Shown one piece after another: positions 1 to 13,325 of a stretch of DNA of 64,000 nt. The stretch covers positions 12,257,172-12,321,171 of the forward strand of contig JAEMBT020000008.1 of NCBI GenBank assembly GCA_018873245.2. The letters are read 5' to 3'. Each line of letters begins with the position of its first letter. The first letter of the stretch is position 1. The stretch is from Archegozetes longisetosus (Eukaryota > Arthropoda > Arachnida > Sarcoptiformes > Trhypochthoniidae). The position numbers were made by a program, and so were the translations under genes. The notes beneath the pieces were generated by a model, which saw only the letters and a list, made by a program, of their open reading frames with translations, was not told the DNA's origin and searched no databases.

Positions 1-156
1 AATGGCATATTTAGAGTCTTGAAAAATAAATCTGAGTTTCACTCTGAAAGAAGTGATGTTGCAAATCACGCTTAGTTTAAGCTAAGGTTATGTCTATCCC
101 AGACGGTACAACCTAAGCTTAGAGATAATGATTTTCGGTATTATTTATTTTGGAAG

Positions 157-550
157 TTCGGCGGTCAAAATCGGTTATATTAATTTATTTAGAAATTCAG
201 TATTTTCGGCATCGAAAAAATTATTAAAAATTTACATCAAAATCCGGTTTACTCAGTTTAAAAACTAGTAATCGAGAATATCCTCTACATCACTATTGAA
301 ATACATAATCATTGAAACTGTCTCAGCATTCATTTTATATCTTTTAGGATTCTGAATGTCACGAAGTTTACTGAATGATCTTTCGGCGTCTAAACTATTT
401 ATTGCTATACATAAGTGATTAATTGCTATAGATTTTAAGTTTTATCATTTTTTATCCCCTATTAAGCATAGTTAATCCCTAAGAAACATTCAGTTAATTT
501 CGGTATGTGGCCGAAAACTTTGATAAAATTTCGGCGGTTGGAATCGGTTA
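157..550 (-). mobile_element. hAT transposon relic with C-terminal dimerisation domain
   Basis: Read on the minus strand, about 250-420 encodes a short stretch with the signature SLDAERSFSKLRDI, followed by a basic segment and a hydrophobic helix. This matches the C-terminal dimerisation region of hAT transposases. No start codon or catalytic domain is visible, so it is a remnant. It is flanked by two direct copies of a motif reading TTCGGCGGT, then AATCGGTTA after a short variable gap, at 157-178 and 530-550. These may be subterminal repeats of the parent element. A more decayed relative lies at 24440-24570. The hAT assignment is fairly secure; the element boundaries are guesses. Confidence 0.55.
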
Positions 551-580
551 AAATCGGTTTCAAACCGATAATCATTATCT

Positions 581-1504
581 CTACCTAAGCTCAACATAAG
601 CATTAATTTTATCTGCAACGATGTCACTCGTTTCAAAGCAAGGCTTAAAATAATAGCTGTCTACTAACTCAAAACTAGTCACTAAAATCAATGAGTTTGA
701 TTCGAAATTGCAAAACTTTTAGTTCGAAAAACCACTTATCTTAGGCTAAAAAATAATAGTAGTTAACACGATTTAAATCTTAGAAAAACTAAGCTAGATA
801 TGAGCTCGTTCTGCGAATATTACGTTGAAGATGTGAACAAAATTCAAAAGCATTTAGTAGATTAGTTTGAGATTGCAAACTAAATTCAAACATTTCATGA
901 ACATTCCGCGGGAATCAATCATTTGAATTAGTATTGCCGACAAATAGATTAGTTTGTGATGACAATAAAGCTTTTCGAAGATTTGATAAAATAGTCGTAA
1001 CGTTATTTATGTAAAAGATTTGAAAGTATTAATAAGTCGCATGCGTATCAATCCATGCGTCGGACCGTCAGCTCCTGACCTCTATAATTTAAGTGAACTA
1101 ATCTGTAAATTTAAGGTTTTAAAGAGAAAGGTTTAAAGCGTACTATAAACGAACGAGAGTCTATTGGTTTAGACTGAACACTTTTCACTATACAGAAGTG
1201 TAAAAATCACAAATTTTTTAAGCCTTTAACATCATTAACGTTAAGTTATCTATTTGAATACAAGTGAAACGATGGAGAAGGGTTCGCCAAAAGACGATTT
1301 TAATGTGACGTTTTTTGTGTATAATGTTATCTTATTGAAACATTAAAGAAATTTATAGTGAATGCTCGAAACGCAATCTATCATCTCAAAATCATAAGAT
1401 TAGAGAGATTTATTTTTTAACCCGAAGCGTGGATCCATACGTGTTTGTCGTTTGTATCGAACAAAACAATATAATCAAAACGAAAATAAATCGTGATTTG
1501 AAAC
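581..1504. other. Upstream flank of SNRNP200, no gene seen
   Basis: AT-rich DNA without a convincing coding region. The last few hundred bases should hold the promoter and 5' UTR of SNRNP200, whose ATG is at 1505. I see no clear TATA box or initiator that would fix the transcription start. Confidence 0.4.
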
Positions 1505-4500
1505 ATGGCGGACGCGACCGCGCGATCGCTTCAATACGAATACAAAGCGGTATTTATTCATTTATTTACTATTAATTGACGCTTAATTAAATATCAACCA
1601 GTTGATTGTTTTAATTATGTCTATTTAGAATTCAAATCTTGTTCTTCAAGCGGATACTCGACTTATCGAACGCAGACCTCGAGATGAGGCTACCGGTGAA
1701 GTGGTTTCCCTCACGGGTAAATTGTCCTCAACTCGAATGGGAGACAGATATATCAGAACGAAACCGACAAGCAGTAAAAGAGATAAAGAAAAAGCTAAAA
1801 AGTCACGTAAATTAACACAAAATGAGTCGTCAAAATATGAATTATCTAAACTTAAAGGACAGTCATTGCTATCCGAAGAAGTTGGAGAAACGGTAAAAAT
1901 ATTTCTTTTATCTAAGATTTAATTAATCTTTGTTGATGTATTTGTAGTATTTCAGGAACTGTTTGAAAATTCAAGATTTTATCTGTTTTTCATTGTTTTT
2001 AATCATTAATTTTGTTTTTTTGTTTTCCCAATTTAAAGGTTGGAATTCTTTATCGACCGAAAACTCCAGAAACTCGACAGACTTATGAAATAATACTTTC
2101 GTTTATATCTGAAATGATTGGTGACCAGCCTCGAGATGTCCTCTGCGGAGCCGCCGACGAAATATTACAAGTGGTTAAAAGCGATAAAATGAAGGAAAAA
2201 GAGAAACGAAAAGAATGCGAATCATTGATCGGTCCACTTCCTGAAGATCGTTACTCAGTTTTGGCAAGCTTGGTCCGAAAGATCACTGATTTTGGTGTTG
2301 ACGAGCGTTCGACTCAACCGCAAACCGATGAAAATCTTGACGAAACTTATGGCGTAAATGTACAGTTCGAAGAATCAGATGAAGAAAATGAAGACGACTT
2401 TGTGGGAGAAGTTCGCGAAGACGATGAAGACGACGAGTTTGAAGGAGAAGAGGCAGCCATTGATTCGGCCATTCATGCCTCCAGTTTAGAGGCCACTAAA
2501 GTTGAGACAAAGCGTGATCGCAAAGGAAAGGCTTTTTCAGTAACTATTCATCCACGAGAAATTGATGCGTATTGGCTGCAGAGAAAGTTAAGTAAAGCAT
2601 ATGATGATCCTGTTGTAGCTCAGTCGAAGGCTGCTGAAGTTCTTAAGATATTGAAAGTAGCGCGTGATGACCATGAAGTTGAAAATCAGTTAGTGGTTTT
2701 GCTCGGTTTCGATCAGTTCGACTTTATTAAAGTTTTGAGGCAGAATCGATCGATGATTCTCTACTGTACTCTTTTAGCTTCAGCTCAGAAACAGTCAGAA
2801 AAAGACAAACTGAGAGATAAAATGAAATCAGATCCAGAGTTGGCCAAGATTTTAAGAGCTCTTGAGACCACTGATTCCAGCGATAGTAATGAAAGAACTC
2901 GTAAAGAGACCGGAAAATCACATTTCAAAGAAGAAGATGATGAGAATGATGAAAGTGCAGCACAGACTGCTAAGTGCAAAATGTTAGATTTGGAAGATAT
3001 GGCGTTCAGTCAAGGATCACATTTTATGGCTAACAAAAGGTGTTCATTGCCTGACGGCTCGTTTCGTAAACAACGTAAAGGCTGTGAAGTTATTCATGTA
3101 CCTGCTTTGAAACCTAAGCCGTTCGATTCAAACGAGGTATTTATCAATTTAGGCATATTTAATATTGATTATATAAATTTTAGCTCATTTAAAATTCACT
3201 CTTATCGCCCAATAGTCTCCACTCTTACCGCAATCCCTTCAGTTTTGAAGTTATTGTTAATCATGTGGAGATAAATTAAATATCATTTTAATTACCAAAC
3301 TTTATTATTAATTTCTATTGAAATAAAGTATGAAAAAAATGTAACAATTGATTCATTTTGTCCCAATTAGGCTTTAGTTCCAATCGATCGACTTCCCAAA
3401 TACGCTCAGCCAGCGTTCGAAGGCTTTAAAACATTGAACAGAATCCAAAGTAGATTATATAAGTCAGCAATAGAAAGCGATGAAAATTTGCTTCTTTGTG
3501 CGCCAACCGGTGCCGGAAAGACAAATGTGGCTCTGTTAACAATGATGAGAGAAATCGGAAAACACATTAACCCGAACGATGGCATAATAAATGCTGATGA
3601 GTTCAAAATAATTTACGTAGCGCCCATGAGATCACTAGTACAAGAAATGGTCGGAAATTTCTCTAAAAGATTAAGTTCTTATAACATTAAAGTTTCTGAA
3701 CTGACTGGTGACCATCAGTTGACTCGCGAACAAATCAATGAAACACAAGTGATTGTATGCACTCCTGAAAAATGGGATGTAATTACCAGAAAAGGAGGCG
3801 AAAGAACTTATACTCAAGTCGTAAAACTGATCATCTTCGATGAGGTCCATTTGCTTCATGACGAACGTGGACCTGTTTTGGAGTGTTTGGTGGCGCGTAT
3901 GATCAGAAGCATTGAGACAACTCAAGAAGAGATACGTTTGGTCGGATTATCGGCCACTTTGCCCAACTACGAAGACGTGGCCACTTTTCTTCGAGTTGAT
4001 TCTTCTAAGGGCCTCTTTTATTTTGATAACAGTTTCCGACCCGTGCCCCTTGAACAACAATATATTGGTATAACTGAAAAGAAAGCTCTGAAAAGGTATC
4101 AACTAATGAATGAGATATTATATGAGAAGGTTATAGAACAAGCTGGAAAGAATCAGCTTTTGATTTTTGTACATTCGCGTAAAGAGACCGGAAAGACAGC
4201 TAGAGCTATCAGAGATATGTGTTTAGAAAAAGACAGTCTAGGATTGTTTTTACGCGAGGGCTCTGCCTCGACTGAAGTATTGAGAACGGAAGCAGAACAA
4301 GTGAAGAATTTGGAGCTCAAAGATTTGCTTCCGTATGGATTTGCTATACATCACGCAGGCATGACTCGAGTGGATCGTACTTTAGTGGAAGATCTATTCG
4401 CTGACCGTCATATTCAAGTGCTTGTGTCGACAGCAACCCTTGCATGGGGTGTCAACCTTCCCGCTCACACTGTTATCATAAAAGGCACACAAGTATACAA

Positions 4501-7500
4501 CCCCGAAAAGGGTCGTTGGACGGAACTCGGAGCCCTTGATGTGCTTCAGATGTTGGGTCGGGCCGGAAGACCACAATACGATACAAAAGGAGAAGGAATT
4601 CTAATAACACAACATTCAGAACTTCAATATTATTTGTCGTTGTTGAACCAACAATTGCCGATTGAGTCGCAGTTGATCTCCAAACTTCCAGATATGCTGA
4701 ATGCAGAAATAGTTTTGGGCAATATACAGAACGTGAAAGAGGCCGCAACTTGGATCGGGTACACATATCTCTACGTTCGAATGTTGAGAAACCCTACTCT
4801 ATATGGTATTTCACATGACACCATCAAAGAGGATCCACTTCTCGAGAACCATCGATTGAATCTTGTGTATACTGCAGCCTCGATTCTGGACAAATCAAAT
4901 TTGGCTAAGTTTGATCGCAAATCAGGACAGTTGCAAGTGACTGAATTAGGAAGAATTGCCAGTCATTATTACTGCACTCACGAAACTATTTCTACTTATA
5001 ATCAATTATTGAAACCTACACTTTCTGAAATTGAACTATTTAGAGTTTTCTCTCTTTCTGGTGAGTTCAAAAATATCACTATTCGGGAAGAGGAAAAACT
5101 AGAACTTCAAAAGCTGATGGAAAGAGTGCCTATCCCTATCAAAGAATCGATTGAAGAACCATCAGCTAAGGTTAACGTTCTTCTTCAGGCTTACATATCG
5201 CAGTTAAAACTAGAGGGTTTGGCTCTTATGGCAGACATGGTTTATGTGACACAATCTGCTGCCAGACTTATGCGAGCTATTCATGAAATTGTTCTGCATA
5301 GTGGTTGGGCTCAATTGGCAGACAAAGCATTGTCTTTATGTAAAATGATTGACAAAAGGATGTGGCAATCGATGTCCCCCTTAAGACAATTCAAGAGAAT
5401 ACCTGATGAAGTGGTGAAGAAAATCGAGAAAAAGGTCAGTGAATAGTATTTTATCAATCAATAGCTTTGAGTTTTTTCGATTGACAATTCTTATTTTGAT
5501 TACCAGGGTTTCCCATGGGAAAGACTTTACGATCTCGGGCCCAATGAAATCGGAGAACTACTACGAATGCCTAAACTGGGCAAAACTGTGCACAAATACG
5601 TGCATCAGTTCCCAAAACTAGAGCTATCAGCACATATACAGCCGATAACACGATCAACGCTGAAAGTCGAACTAACGATCATACCTGACTTTCAATGGGA
5701 CGAAAAGATTCACGGAAACTCGGAAGCATTTTGGATACTAATAGAAGACGTGGACGGAGAAATCACTTTGCATCACGAATACTTTCTGCTGAAGCAAAAG
5801 TACTGTCAAGACGAACATATAGTCAAATTTTTCGTACCAGTTTTCGATCCGCTTCCGCCTCAATATTTCATAAGAATAGTTTCTGACCGATGGATTGGCG
5901 CCGAAACTATATTTCCGGTATCATTCCGTCACTTGATTTTGCCTGAAAAATATCCACCACCAACAGAACTGTTAGATCTTCAGCCGTTGCCAGTATCAGC
6001 ACTAAGAAATCCTAGTTATGAGGCTCTATATCGCGAAAAGTTTCCATATTTTAATCCAATACAAACACAAGTATTTAACTCTCTTTATAACACCGACGAC
6101 AATGTGTTTGTTGGTGCTCCTAATGGCAGCGGAAAGACCGTTTGCGCCGAATTTGCTATTCTTCGACTTTTGACAATAATGCAAAACGAAGCTAAATGTG
6201 TTTACGTCACACCTAAAGACCAATTGGCAGATATTGTTTATGCTGACTGGACTCACAAGTTTGGAATGCTATTGGGAAAGAAAGTGGTTCTTCTCACAGG
6301 AGAAACCGCTACTGATTTGAAGCTTTTGGCAAAAGGTAACAGTTATTAAAATATATGATCATTTGTTCAAAAAGTGTTTAATCATATCTTAATATGAATT
6401 GTTTTTCAATAACAGGAAATATAATTATTTCAACTCCTGAAAAATGGGATGTCATTTCTCGTCGATGGAAACAGAGGAAGAATGTACAAAATGTCAACCT
6501 ATATATTGTGGATGACTTGCAACTGATTGGTGGTGAAGATGGACCTGTTCTAGAAGTGGTGTCTTCGAGAATGCGTTACATCTCATCACAAATCGAAAAA
6601 CCCATTCGAATCGTTGCTCTGTCGTCATCGCTGGCAAACGCCAAAGATATCGCTCAATGGTTAGGATGTAATCAAGGATTAACTTTCAATTTTCACCCGA
6701 ATGTTAGACCACTTCCTCTTGAGCTACATATTCGTGGGTTCAATCAAACACATAATGCTTCACGACTGCAAACAATGTCAAAGCCAGTTTATCAATCAAT
6801 TCTGCATCATTCGCCAACAAACCCTGTAATGGTATTCGTGTCATCTCGAAGACAGACCCGAATTACAGCTATAGATGTATTGACTTATGCTGCGGCCGAC
6901 GCGCAGCCCAACCGTTTCCTACATTGCACAGAAGAAGATCTGGAGCCGTTTCTCAACAGAATATCAGATTCTACACTAAAAGAAACGCTTTCTAATGGCG
7001 TGGCTTATCTTCACGAAGGTTTGAATCAAATCGATAGACGAATAGTGGAGCAATTATTCGATTCGGGTGCTATTCAAGTAATAGTTGTTTCACTATCTCT
7101 TTGTTGGTCACTATCAATTAACTCCCATTTGGTTATAATAATGGATACGCAATACTATAATGGAAAAATACACGCCTATGAAGACTATCCCATAACAGAT
7201 GTCATACAAATGGTCGGACGCGCTAATCGACCACTTCTCGATGAGGACGGAAAATGTGTTCTTTTCTGTCAATCATCTAAGAAAGACTTTTTCAAAAAGT
7301 TCTTGTATGAACCATTGCCAGTTGAGTCACATCTGGACCATTGTCTTCACGATCACTTTAACGCAGAAGTTGTTACCAAAACCATTGAGAACAAACAAGA
7401 TGCAGTCGATTACCTGACGTGGACTTTCTTGTACCGAAGAATGACTCAAAACCCGAATTATTATAATCTGCCAGGTGTCACTCACAGGCACTTATCGGAT

Positions 7501-8643
7501 CATTTGTCAGAATTAGTTGAGACAACACTTACCGATTTGGAGACTTCCAAATGTATTGCTATAGAAAATGAAATGGATATAACACCACTGAATCTGGGAA
7601 TGATTGCTGCTTATTATTATATTAACTATTCTACTATCGAATTGTTTAGTATGTCATTGAGCGCTAAGACTAAGATCAGAGGTCTTATTGAAATCATTAG
7701 TAATGCAGCTGAATATGAAAGCATTCCTATTAGACATCACGAGGACACTATTCTTAAGCAATTGTTGGCTAAAGTTCCGCATAAGATAACGAATTTGAAA
7801 TATTCTGATCCACACGTCAAAACTAACCTCTTACTTCAGGCACATCTGTCACGCGTGTCATTATCAGCTGAACTACAATCAGATACTGAAGAAATACTTT
7901 CTAAATCGATACGACTTATTCAGGCATGTGTTGATGTCTTGAGTTCCAACGGATGGTTAGGACCAGCCATGTCTGCTATGGAATTGGCCCAAATGGTCAC
8001 TCAAGCTGTTTGGAACAAAGACTCTTATCTGAAACAGTTGCCACACTTCACTTCTGAACTGATTAAGAGGTGTAATGAGAAAGGAGTGGAATCGGTGTTC
8101 GACATTATGGACTTGGATGACGAGGAAAGAGATAGTCTTTTGCAGTTGGATGAGGCAAAGATGGCAGATGTGGCACGGTTTTGCAATAGATATCCAAATA
8201 TTGAACTGACCTATGAACTTCTCGATAAGGACTCTATTGAAAGGTATTGCAAGCTCATAAGTTTAAAATACATACTTGACTACCATTTTCTTATTTCTAC
8301 CAGTGGAGCGTCGGTTAATGTTGTGGTACAACTGGAACGCGAGGATGAAGTGGTGGGTCCAGTGTTGGCGCCGTTTTTCCCTCAGAAGCGAGAGGAGGGC
8401 TGGTGGGTCGTGATCGGTGACCCTAAGGCTAATTCACTGATTTCTATTAAGAGATTGACCCTTCAGCAAAAAGCCAAAGTGAAGCTTGAGTTCACTGCTC
8501 CATCACCTGGTGACCACACCTATACTTTATATTTCATGTCCGATTCTTATATGGGTTGCGATCAAGAATACAAGTTTAACGTTAGGGTTCAAACTCCAGC
8601 TTCTTCCTCCAGAAAGAGAAAAGCTGATCCTGATAGCGACTGA
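1505..8643 (+). CDS. SNRNP200: U5 snRNP 200 kDa helicase (Brr2), six exons
   Basis: DExH-box RNA helicase of the U5 snRNP that unwinds U4/U6 during spliceosome activation in the nucleus. Exons inferred from GT/AG junctions and frame: 1505-1549, 1629-1892, 2039-3136, 3371-5434, 5507-6335, 6416-8643, giving about 2175 residues (human about 2136). The N terminus [15 protein letters not shown] is typical of the family. An acidic segment lies near residues 210-260. The first helicase cassette has Walker A APTGAGKT (about 513-520), DEVH (about 626), SAT (about 662) and GRAGRP (about 865), followed by a Sec63-like unit. The second cassette has APNGSGKT (about 1360), VDDLQ instead of DExH (about 1466) and GRANRP (about 1700), then a second Sec63 region. 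Divergent ATPase motifs in this cassette are known for Brr2, where it acts as a regulator. No frame lesion is seen. Candidate AATAAA signals follow at 8814 and 8840. Confidence 0.96.
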
Positions 8644-8839
8644 ATCATTCATTCTAATTCAATTATTTTCATTCATTTTAATTATATCTTTGAGTTAATT
8701 TGTCGTAACTTTTTATTGTGTAACTTAATCATCATTTATTGACTTTAGTCAATGTCTGTCTATACTTTCATAAGAATTAAAGTTTATATTAATTGGAAGA
8801 AGTGTTTATCTACCAATAAATTAACTCAATTATCATCAA

Positions 8840-8845
8840 AATAAA
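8840..8845 (+). terminator. Candidate poly(A) signal of SNRNP200
   Basis: AATAAA about 200 bp after the SNRNP200 stop codon and about 200 bp before the VPS36 start. Another AATAAA lies at 8814-8819. In such AT-rich DNA the hexamer is common by chance, so this rests only on its position. Confidence 0.3.
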
Positions 8846-9048
8846 GTTCAAGATCAGAAATTGACTCGAATTAATAGTGTCTGAGTTTTTCTTATCAGAG
8901 ATGAAAAGTTTTCGAAACTCAAGATTGACGTTATTTATGATAAGCTAATAAATGACAAACAATTTTACATTAATGAAAACATTCAAATAATGATTGTTTT
9001 GATTAAATGAATTATTGACTCAAAGAAAAACTGCTGACAACAGAAGTC

Positions 9049-10074
9049 ATGTCTCGATTGGGAGGTATTGGAGGTATTGAACGAAAAATCAAAGATAAGC
9101 AGGAAATAACTGATAGGAACATCGATAATGCGTTTCAAGACTTGCAACAATTGATGCAAATGGTATTGAACTAAATGAAAATTAATGAAAAAATGTGTCA
9201 ACTATTTGACTATATTTTAGGCAAAAGAAATGGTTTCGATTTCAAGAAATATAACACAAAAATTGAGAGAAAAAGGAAACGACATCTCAAACGATGAAGT
9301 ATTTTCTAATCGAATAATTAATTGTTTCTTATTAATTGAATTTTGTTTTTGGTTAACAGACCGTTTTATTTAAGTCTCATCTACTAAGTCTTGGAGTGAG
9401 TGATGATTTGGACGATCCGGTCACGCGTCAAAATTTCAACAGTAATAATAAATATTACATTGAGTTAGGAAAGCAAATCGCTAAAATTGTTAAACCAATC
9501 GCTCAACAAAGTAGTGGACAGATGTCTTTAACTGATGCCTTCTGTACTGTTAATCGCGCGCGTGGTCTAGAAGTAAGGCTTCAATTGATTAATCAATTTT
9601 TTCTATAGTTTAAGCCTTGAAACGCATCAAACTATTTGAATAATAGGTTTATTCATCAAAATCAAATCAAATTATTCCCAAAAACTGATTAGTTTCCATA
9701 AAACTGTTGTTTGTTTTAAAACTCAATTTGATTTTAATAACTATTATTTGAATATATTTTAGTTGATATCAGCTGAAGATCTACTGAACGCGTGCACGAC
9801 GTTGGAGTCGCAAAAGACAGGTTTAAAACTAGTTAAATATCAAAGTGGTCTAATTGTTCTTCAGTGCGATGACTATAACGAGAATGCGATTAATAACCAA
9901 ATAATCGATTTGTTAGAGAAAACAGAATCAGTTTCAGCGCATGAATTGGCCATTACTGCCGGGATTCCAATAGCATTAGCGCGACAGCGACTACTTGACT
10001 GTGAAAAAGTTGGGATCATTTGTAGAGATGAGAGCATTCAAGGCTTACTTTTTTATCCAAACAAGTTTGTTTAG
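9049..10074 (+). CDS. VPS36: ESCRT-II subunit VPS36-like, GLUE domain not found
   Basis: Subunit of ESCRT-II, which sorts ubiquitinated membrane proteins into multivesicular endosomes. Exons inferred from splice sites and frame: 9049-9162, 9221-9298, 9360-9572 and 9763-10074, all joining in phase 0, for about 238 residues. The protein begins MSRLGGIGGIERKI and continues through helical and winged-helix segments typical of VPS36 (NRARGLELISAEDLLNAC across the last junction, and a C-terminal CRDESIQGLLFYPN). Human VPS36 is about 386 residues and starts with a phosphoinositide- and ubiquitin-binding GLUE domain. Here only about 400 bp separates the start from the SNRNP200 stop, and no GLUE coding is visible there. 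A cag precedes this ATG by 5 bp, so a missed upstream exon is possible but has little room. SNF8 was considered and fits less well. Confidence 0.85.
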
Positions 10075-11685
10075 GTTCACTTTTATTGAACAATATTTTG
10101 TAAATATTAAGATTCATTTAATTAAATCAATTGTTCTCTAGATAACTCATAAAGAATGTCTGCTTAAGAATATAGTAAAATGATTCTACATCAACAAAAT
10201 ATTTTTATTTATTATCTTTAACTTAATTTTAAAACTGGGATCCGACTGAAAAAATTAATTTCAACTTTGTTAAAGATCAAACGATTGATTTATTTAATTT
10301 TTAACTTTAATTCAAGTTTGGAAGTTTAGTTTCTCTTTAGAAGCTATGGGCTAACTTGATATGAGATCACAACACATTTTGTAGCAAAACCTTCTCTACA
10401 ATCATCTGATTTACACACAGTTGCCCTCCATTCTGTTTAATAAGATGTTGATTAAGCAGACTTAAAAGTGAGGCCATACTTAAGCCAACTACAATCAAGA
10501 TGTTTAACATCCTTGAAGTGCATCTTATAATGTCTTGAGTTTTCCATTATTCATAAATCGCTTTCTGCAGTTATTTCAATCTCAAACTTGTTCGCCTGAA
10601 TGAACAAATCCATTAGACTTAGGGCGTTGATTGTTCTTGAAGGCAACCTCACATCGGATCATTCGCACCAAAACGGATTTTCATCAGTAAGTATATTGAG
10701 CTAATCTTTCAATTCATATATTCCATAGTACTCGGCCTCACATATTAGTAAGACTACGTCGGTGTGATGGACCGTATGTTTGTTCAAAAACCATCGAGAG
10801 TTGAAAGCTTGTCCCCAATTAAGACATTCGTAGACGAATGTCTTCTCCAGCACACTCTGCCTATGTTCACTAAGTTTGAATCTTTCCTAAACAAACATTC
10901 ATGCAGAACTTGTTTAGAATATTTGTTTCACCAAAACTTCAGTCAATTCAAAGTCAAAAAAATTGTTTTGATCGACAGGAAAGTGATCAAAAAGTTTTGA
11001 CATCAGAATAAACGGATAAAAACACTGAAAGCTTGAACAAATCTTACGAATATTTGAGTTAATCGCAATCCATAGCACTGCATAAAAGATATAGAAATAC
11101 TGAAAGTTTTGTAACTGAAATCTCATGAAGATATGAATAAATTATATTCATTCAGAAGTAGATAAAACGATATGTCGTGTCAGGCAGTAGTACTGATCAT
11201 GAATTTGAAGATAAAGTTGAGCATATTTCAGGCGAGACTTACCTCAAGGAAGTGCTGCCCAATGCTTTCATTTTTGCGCATTTCGACAAGGTTCTATCGA
11301 TGTATTAAATAACACAACACATTGATATAATAATATCATGATATATTATATAAGTTTTATTTGCTTAGAAGTCTATGAAAAAATAAATTTATTTTAGGAA
11401 ATTAACCTACTATTGTCTATTGTTTATTAGAAAGGATTATAGTTAGCCTTTGTTCCATATTTCTATAATACAAGGTTATTTACAGACGATCATAAATAAT
11501 TTGATAAAAAATAGTAAAATCGAAGTTATTACAAAATTGAATACTTTTTCAAACAAGAGATAAGTTATTTATATTTTTTAGATAAAACACAAATAATTTG
11601 TTTATAGAATTATTTTTCTATATATCGATTACTTATTAAGCTATTTAGAGGTATCGGCCAATGATAGCCCAGCCGATGAGATAAA
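10075..11685. other. Intergenic DNA, no supported gene
   Basis: AT-rich interval between VPS36 and a LINE remnant. Short open frames, such as one near 10764-11000, show no recognisable domain and have no splice context. Nothing further can be supported. Confidence 0.4.
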
Positions 11686-12190
11686 TTAATTGAAATCTTT
11701 GATCAATGTATTTTTCACATTCAAATTTATATGATTCTGGGTTTCAATCGATTGTTCACACTGACAAATGTCACTATAGTATATGTTGAATCTTTTGAAG
11801 TAAGCCCTAAAGTTTCCGAGTCCTGAGATGTACTGCGTAATAATGAAATTAGGTGTAAATCTTTTATTCTTCAGTCTGTCGTTAGTGTTTGGAAAAAATT
11901 GTTTTGGTTGCAAGGCTTTAGTAGTGTTTAGCCATTGGTTTTGCCATTCGTCTATTGATGTCTTTCGAAAATGTCTTAGCGAAAGATAATAGAAATAAGT
12001 TATAAATGAATTGGTTAACACCCACTTTCAAGCCCTCCCTCGCCAGAAGATCTACTTTTTCATTGCCTACTATTCCCATATGTCCTTTGATCCACTTGAT
12101 GTCAATAGTGACCAATCGGTTTAAGCTACTTATCAATTTAAAGATTTCGCTAACAATTGGATGGCTATTGTTGTGTTGTTTTACTGTGCA
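11686..12190 (-). pseudogene. Non-LTR retrotransposon relic: RNase H end and C terminus
   Basis: Two overlapping minus-strand frames carry the 3' end of a LINE-type pol gene. The upstream frame (from about 12190) has an RNase H C-terminal signature, IKWIKGHMGIVGNEKVDLLA, with the usual GNE and D. The other frame (from about 12021 down to 11686) has the cysteine/histidine C-terminal segment common in Jockey-like elements: a QFFP-type motif, then G-x-G-x-F, then CQCE followed by H. The two are joined by a frame change near 12000. No reverse transcriptase palm motif (YxDD) is present, so this is a truncated, decayed copy. Confidence 0.6.
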
Positions 12191-12439
12191 AAATTAATCT
12201 ACTACATGATTGATATGTAAAAAATTTATTCATATATATTTCAATTTAATTAATTGTTATAAGTTTCAAATTCCGTTTCAGACTCTACATCTAAATTTTC
12301 AACGTCATTAGAATTGAGTTATATTGAAGTATAAAATTTCAATTATATTTTGACGCATTTCGCGCAAAGGATGTAATGAAATACAATTTAAGATATTTGA
12401 ATTCAAATAACTTTTAAATGAGTATCAAGTGATGCTAGT

Positions 12440-12563
12440 TCTTAAATTTAGTTTTATTGAGGGACACATGACTGAAAATTCTTTCTACAAATGTGGAAGA
12501 TACTGAAAAGGTGAGAATTGCTAGAACAAAGTCGGCCATAGGCTTATAGTTTGGAAATGATAG
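12440..12563 (-). mobile_element. hAT transposase C-terminal relic
   Basis: On the minus strand a short open segment contains the run ILTFSVSSTFVERIFS. This is the conserved core of the hAT dimerisation domain (a hydrophobic stretch, then SVSS, VERxFS), followed by the usual K/R-rich segment. Stops follow immediately and no DDE domain is found. It differs from the relic at 250-420, so at least two hAT families have left traces here. Confidence 0.5.
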
Positions 12564-13135
12564 ATTAAGAAGTGAACTCCAAAATTTGTCAATCGGTAAA
12601 TAAACGAATTGTTTTAAAGAATCATCTTGTGGTAATTAGTTCCAAAGCATATCAACCTCATCTGGTGAAAACTCATTTATGTTATTCAGATAAAGGTTCG
12701 GAAATCGTAAAAACAAATCCTTGTAACTTACTAAAGACAACTTTTTTAGAACTCTTCAGTTCTACTTTTAGTTTAAACAGTTTAACAGTTAGGTTCAAAC
12801 AGTATATTGCATTATTTGCAAAAATCGTGCTCTACAAAATAAAAAATTCATCTTATAGCTCTCGTTTAATCGTCTTTTTGACTTCTGAACACTTAATTTA
12901 AAAAATAGAAGATAATAATGGAGAACCGGTAACTTGGTGTTATGAGTGGTGATCTGAGGCCATCAGTATACCTCTTTGTTGGTCTCATATTATAGCTAAA
13001 TATAAATTGTAAATCATCTATTATCTAGGAAATAACGATTTTCTTAATGGAGCCTATGGAGGGATTGAAGTTTTCAAAAAAACCTTTTGACCCCCTGTAG
13101 CATTCAATATATATATATATTCGTATATAATTAAA

Positions 13136-13324
13136 GATTCCAGAATAGGGATTTCTACTTTCTTCGATGCCAATAACATCGGGAATAGAAGTCAGGACGC
13201 CTAATGGACCCAAAATTGTCGAAAATATGTGTTTAAATAATTATGAACTCATTTGGCGTCCTGATTTCTATTCCCGATGATTTCAAGACATCGACAATAA
13301 TAGGAAGTTCTCTATTTTGGAGTC
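13136..13324. repeat. Foldback repeat, arms of about 70 bp
   Basis: The left arm (13136-13207) and right arm (13250-13324) are imperfect inverted copies. Both carry the core TCGGGAATAGAA followed by a CAGGACGCC block, read in opposite directions. The spacer is about 42 bp. No coding content. It directly abuts a second, larger foldback. Probably a MITE or a hairpin from a decayed DNA transposon. Confidence 0.6.
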
Positions 13325-13325
13325 T

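Noticed and set aside
10470-10770. Minus-strand EAEYYG-like motif hinting at a Ty1/copia RNase H
   Set aside because: The surrounding residues and motif spacing do not fit, and no other retrotransposon domain is present.
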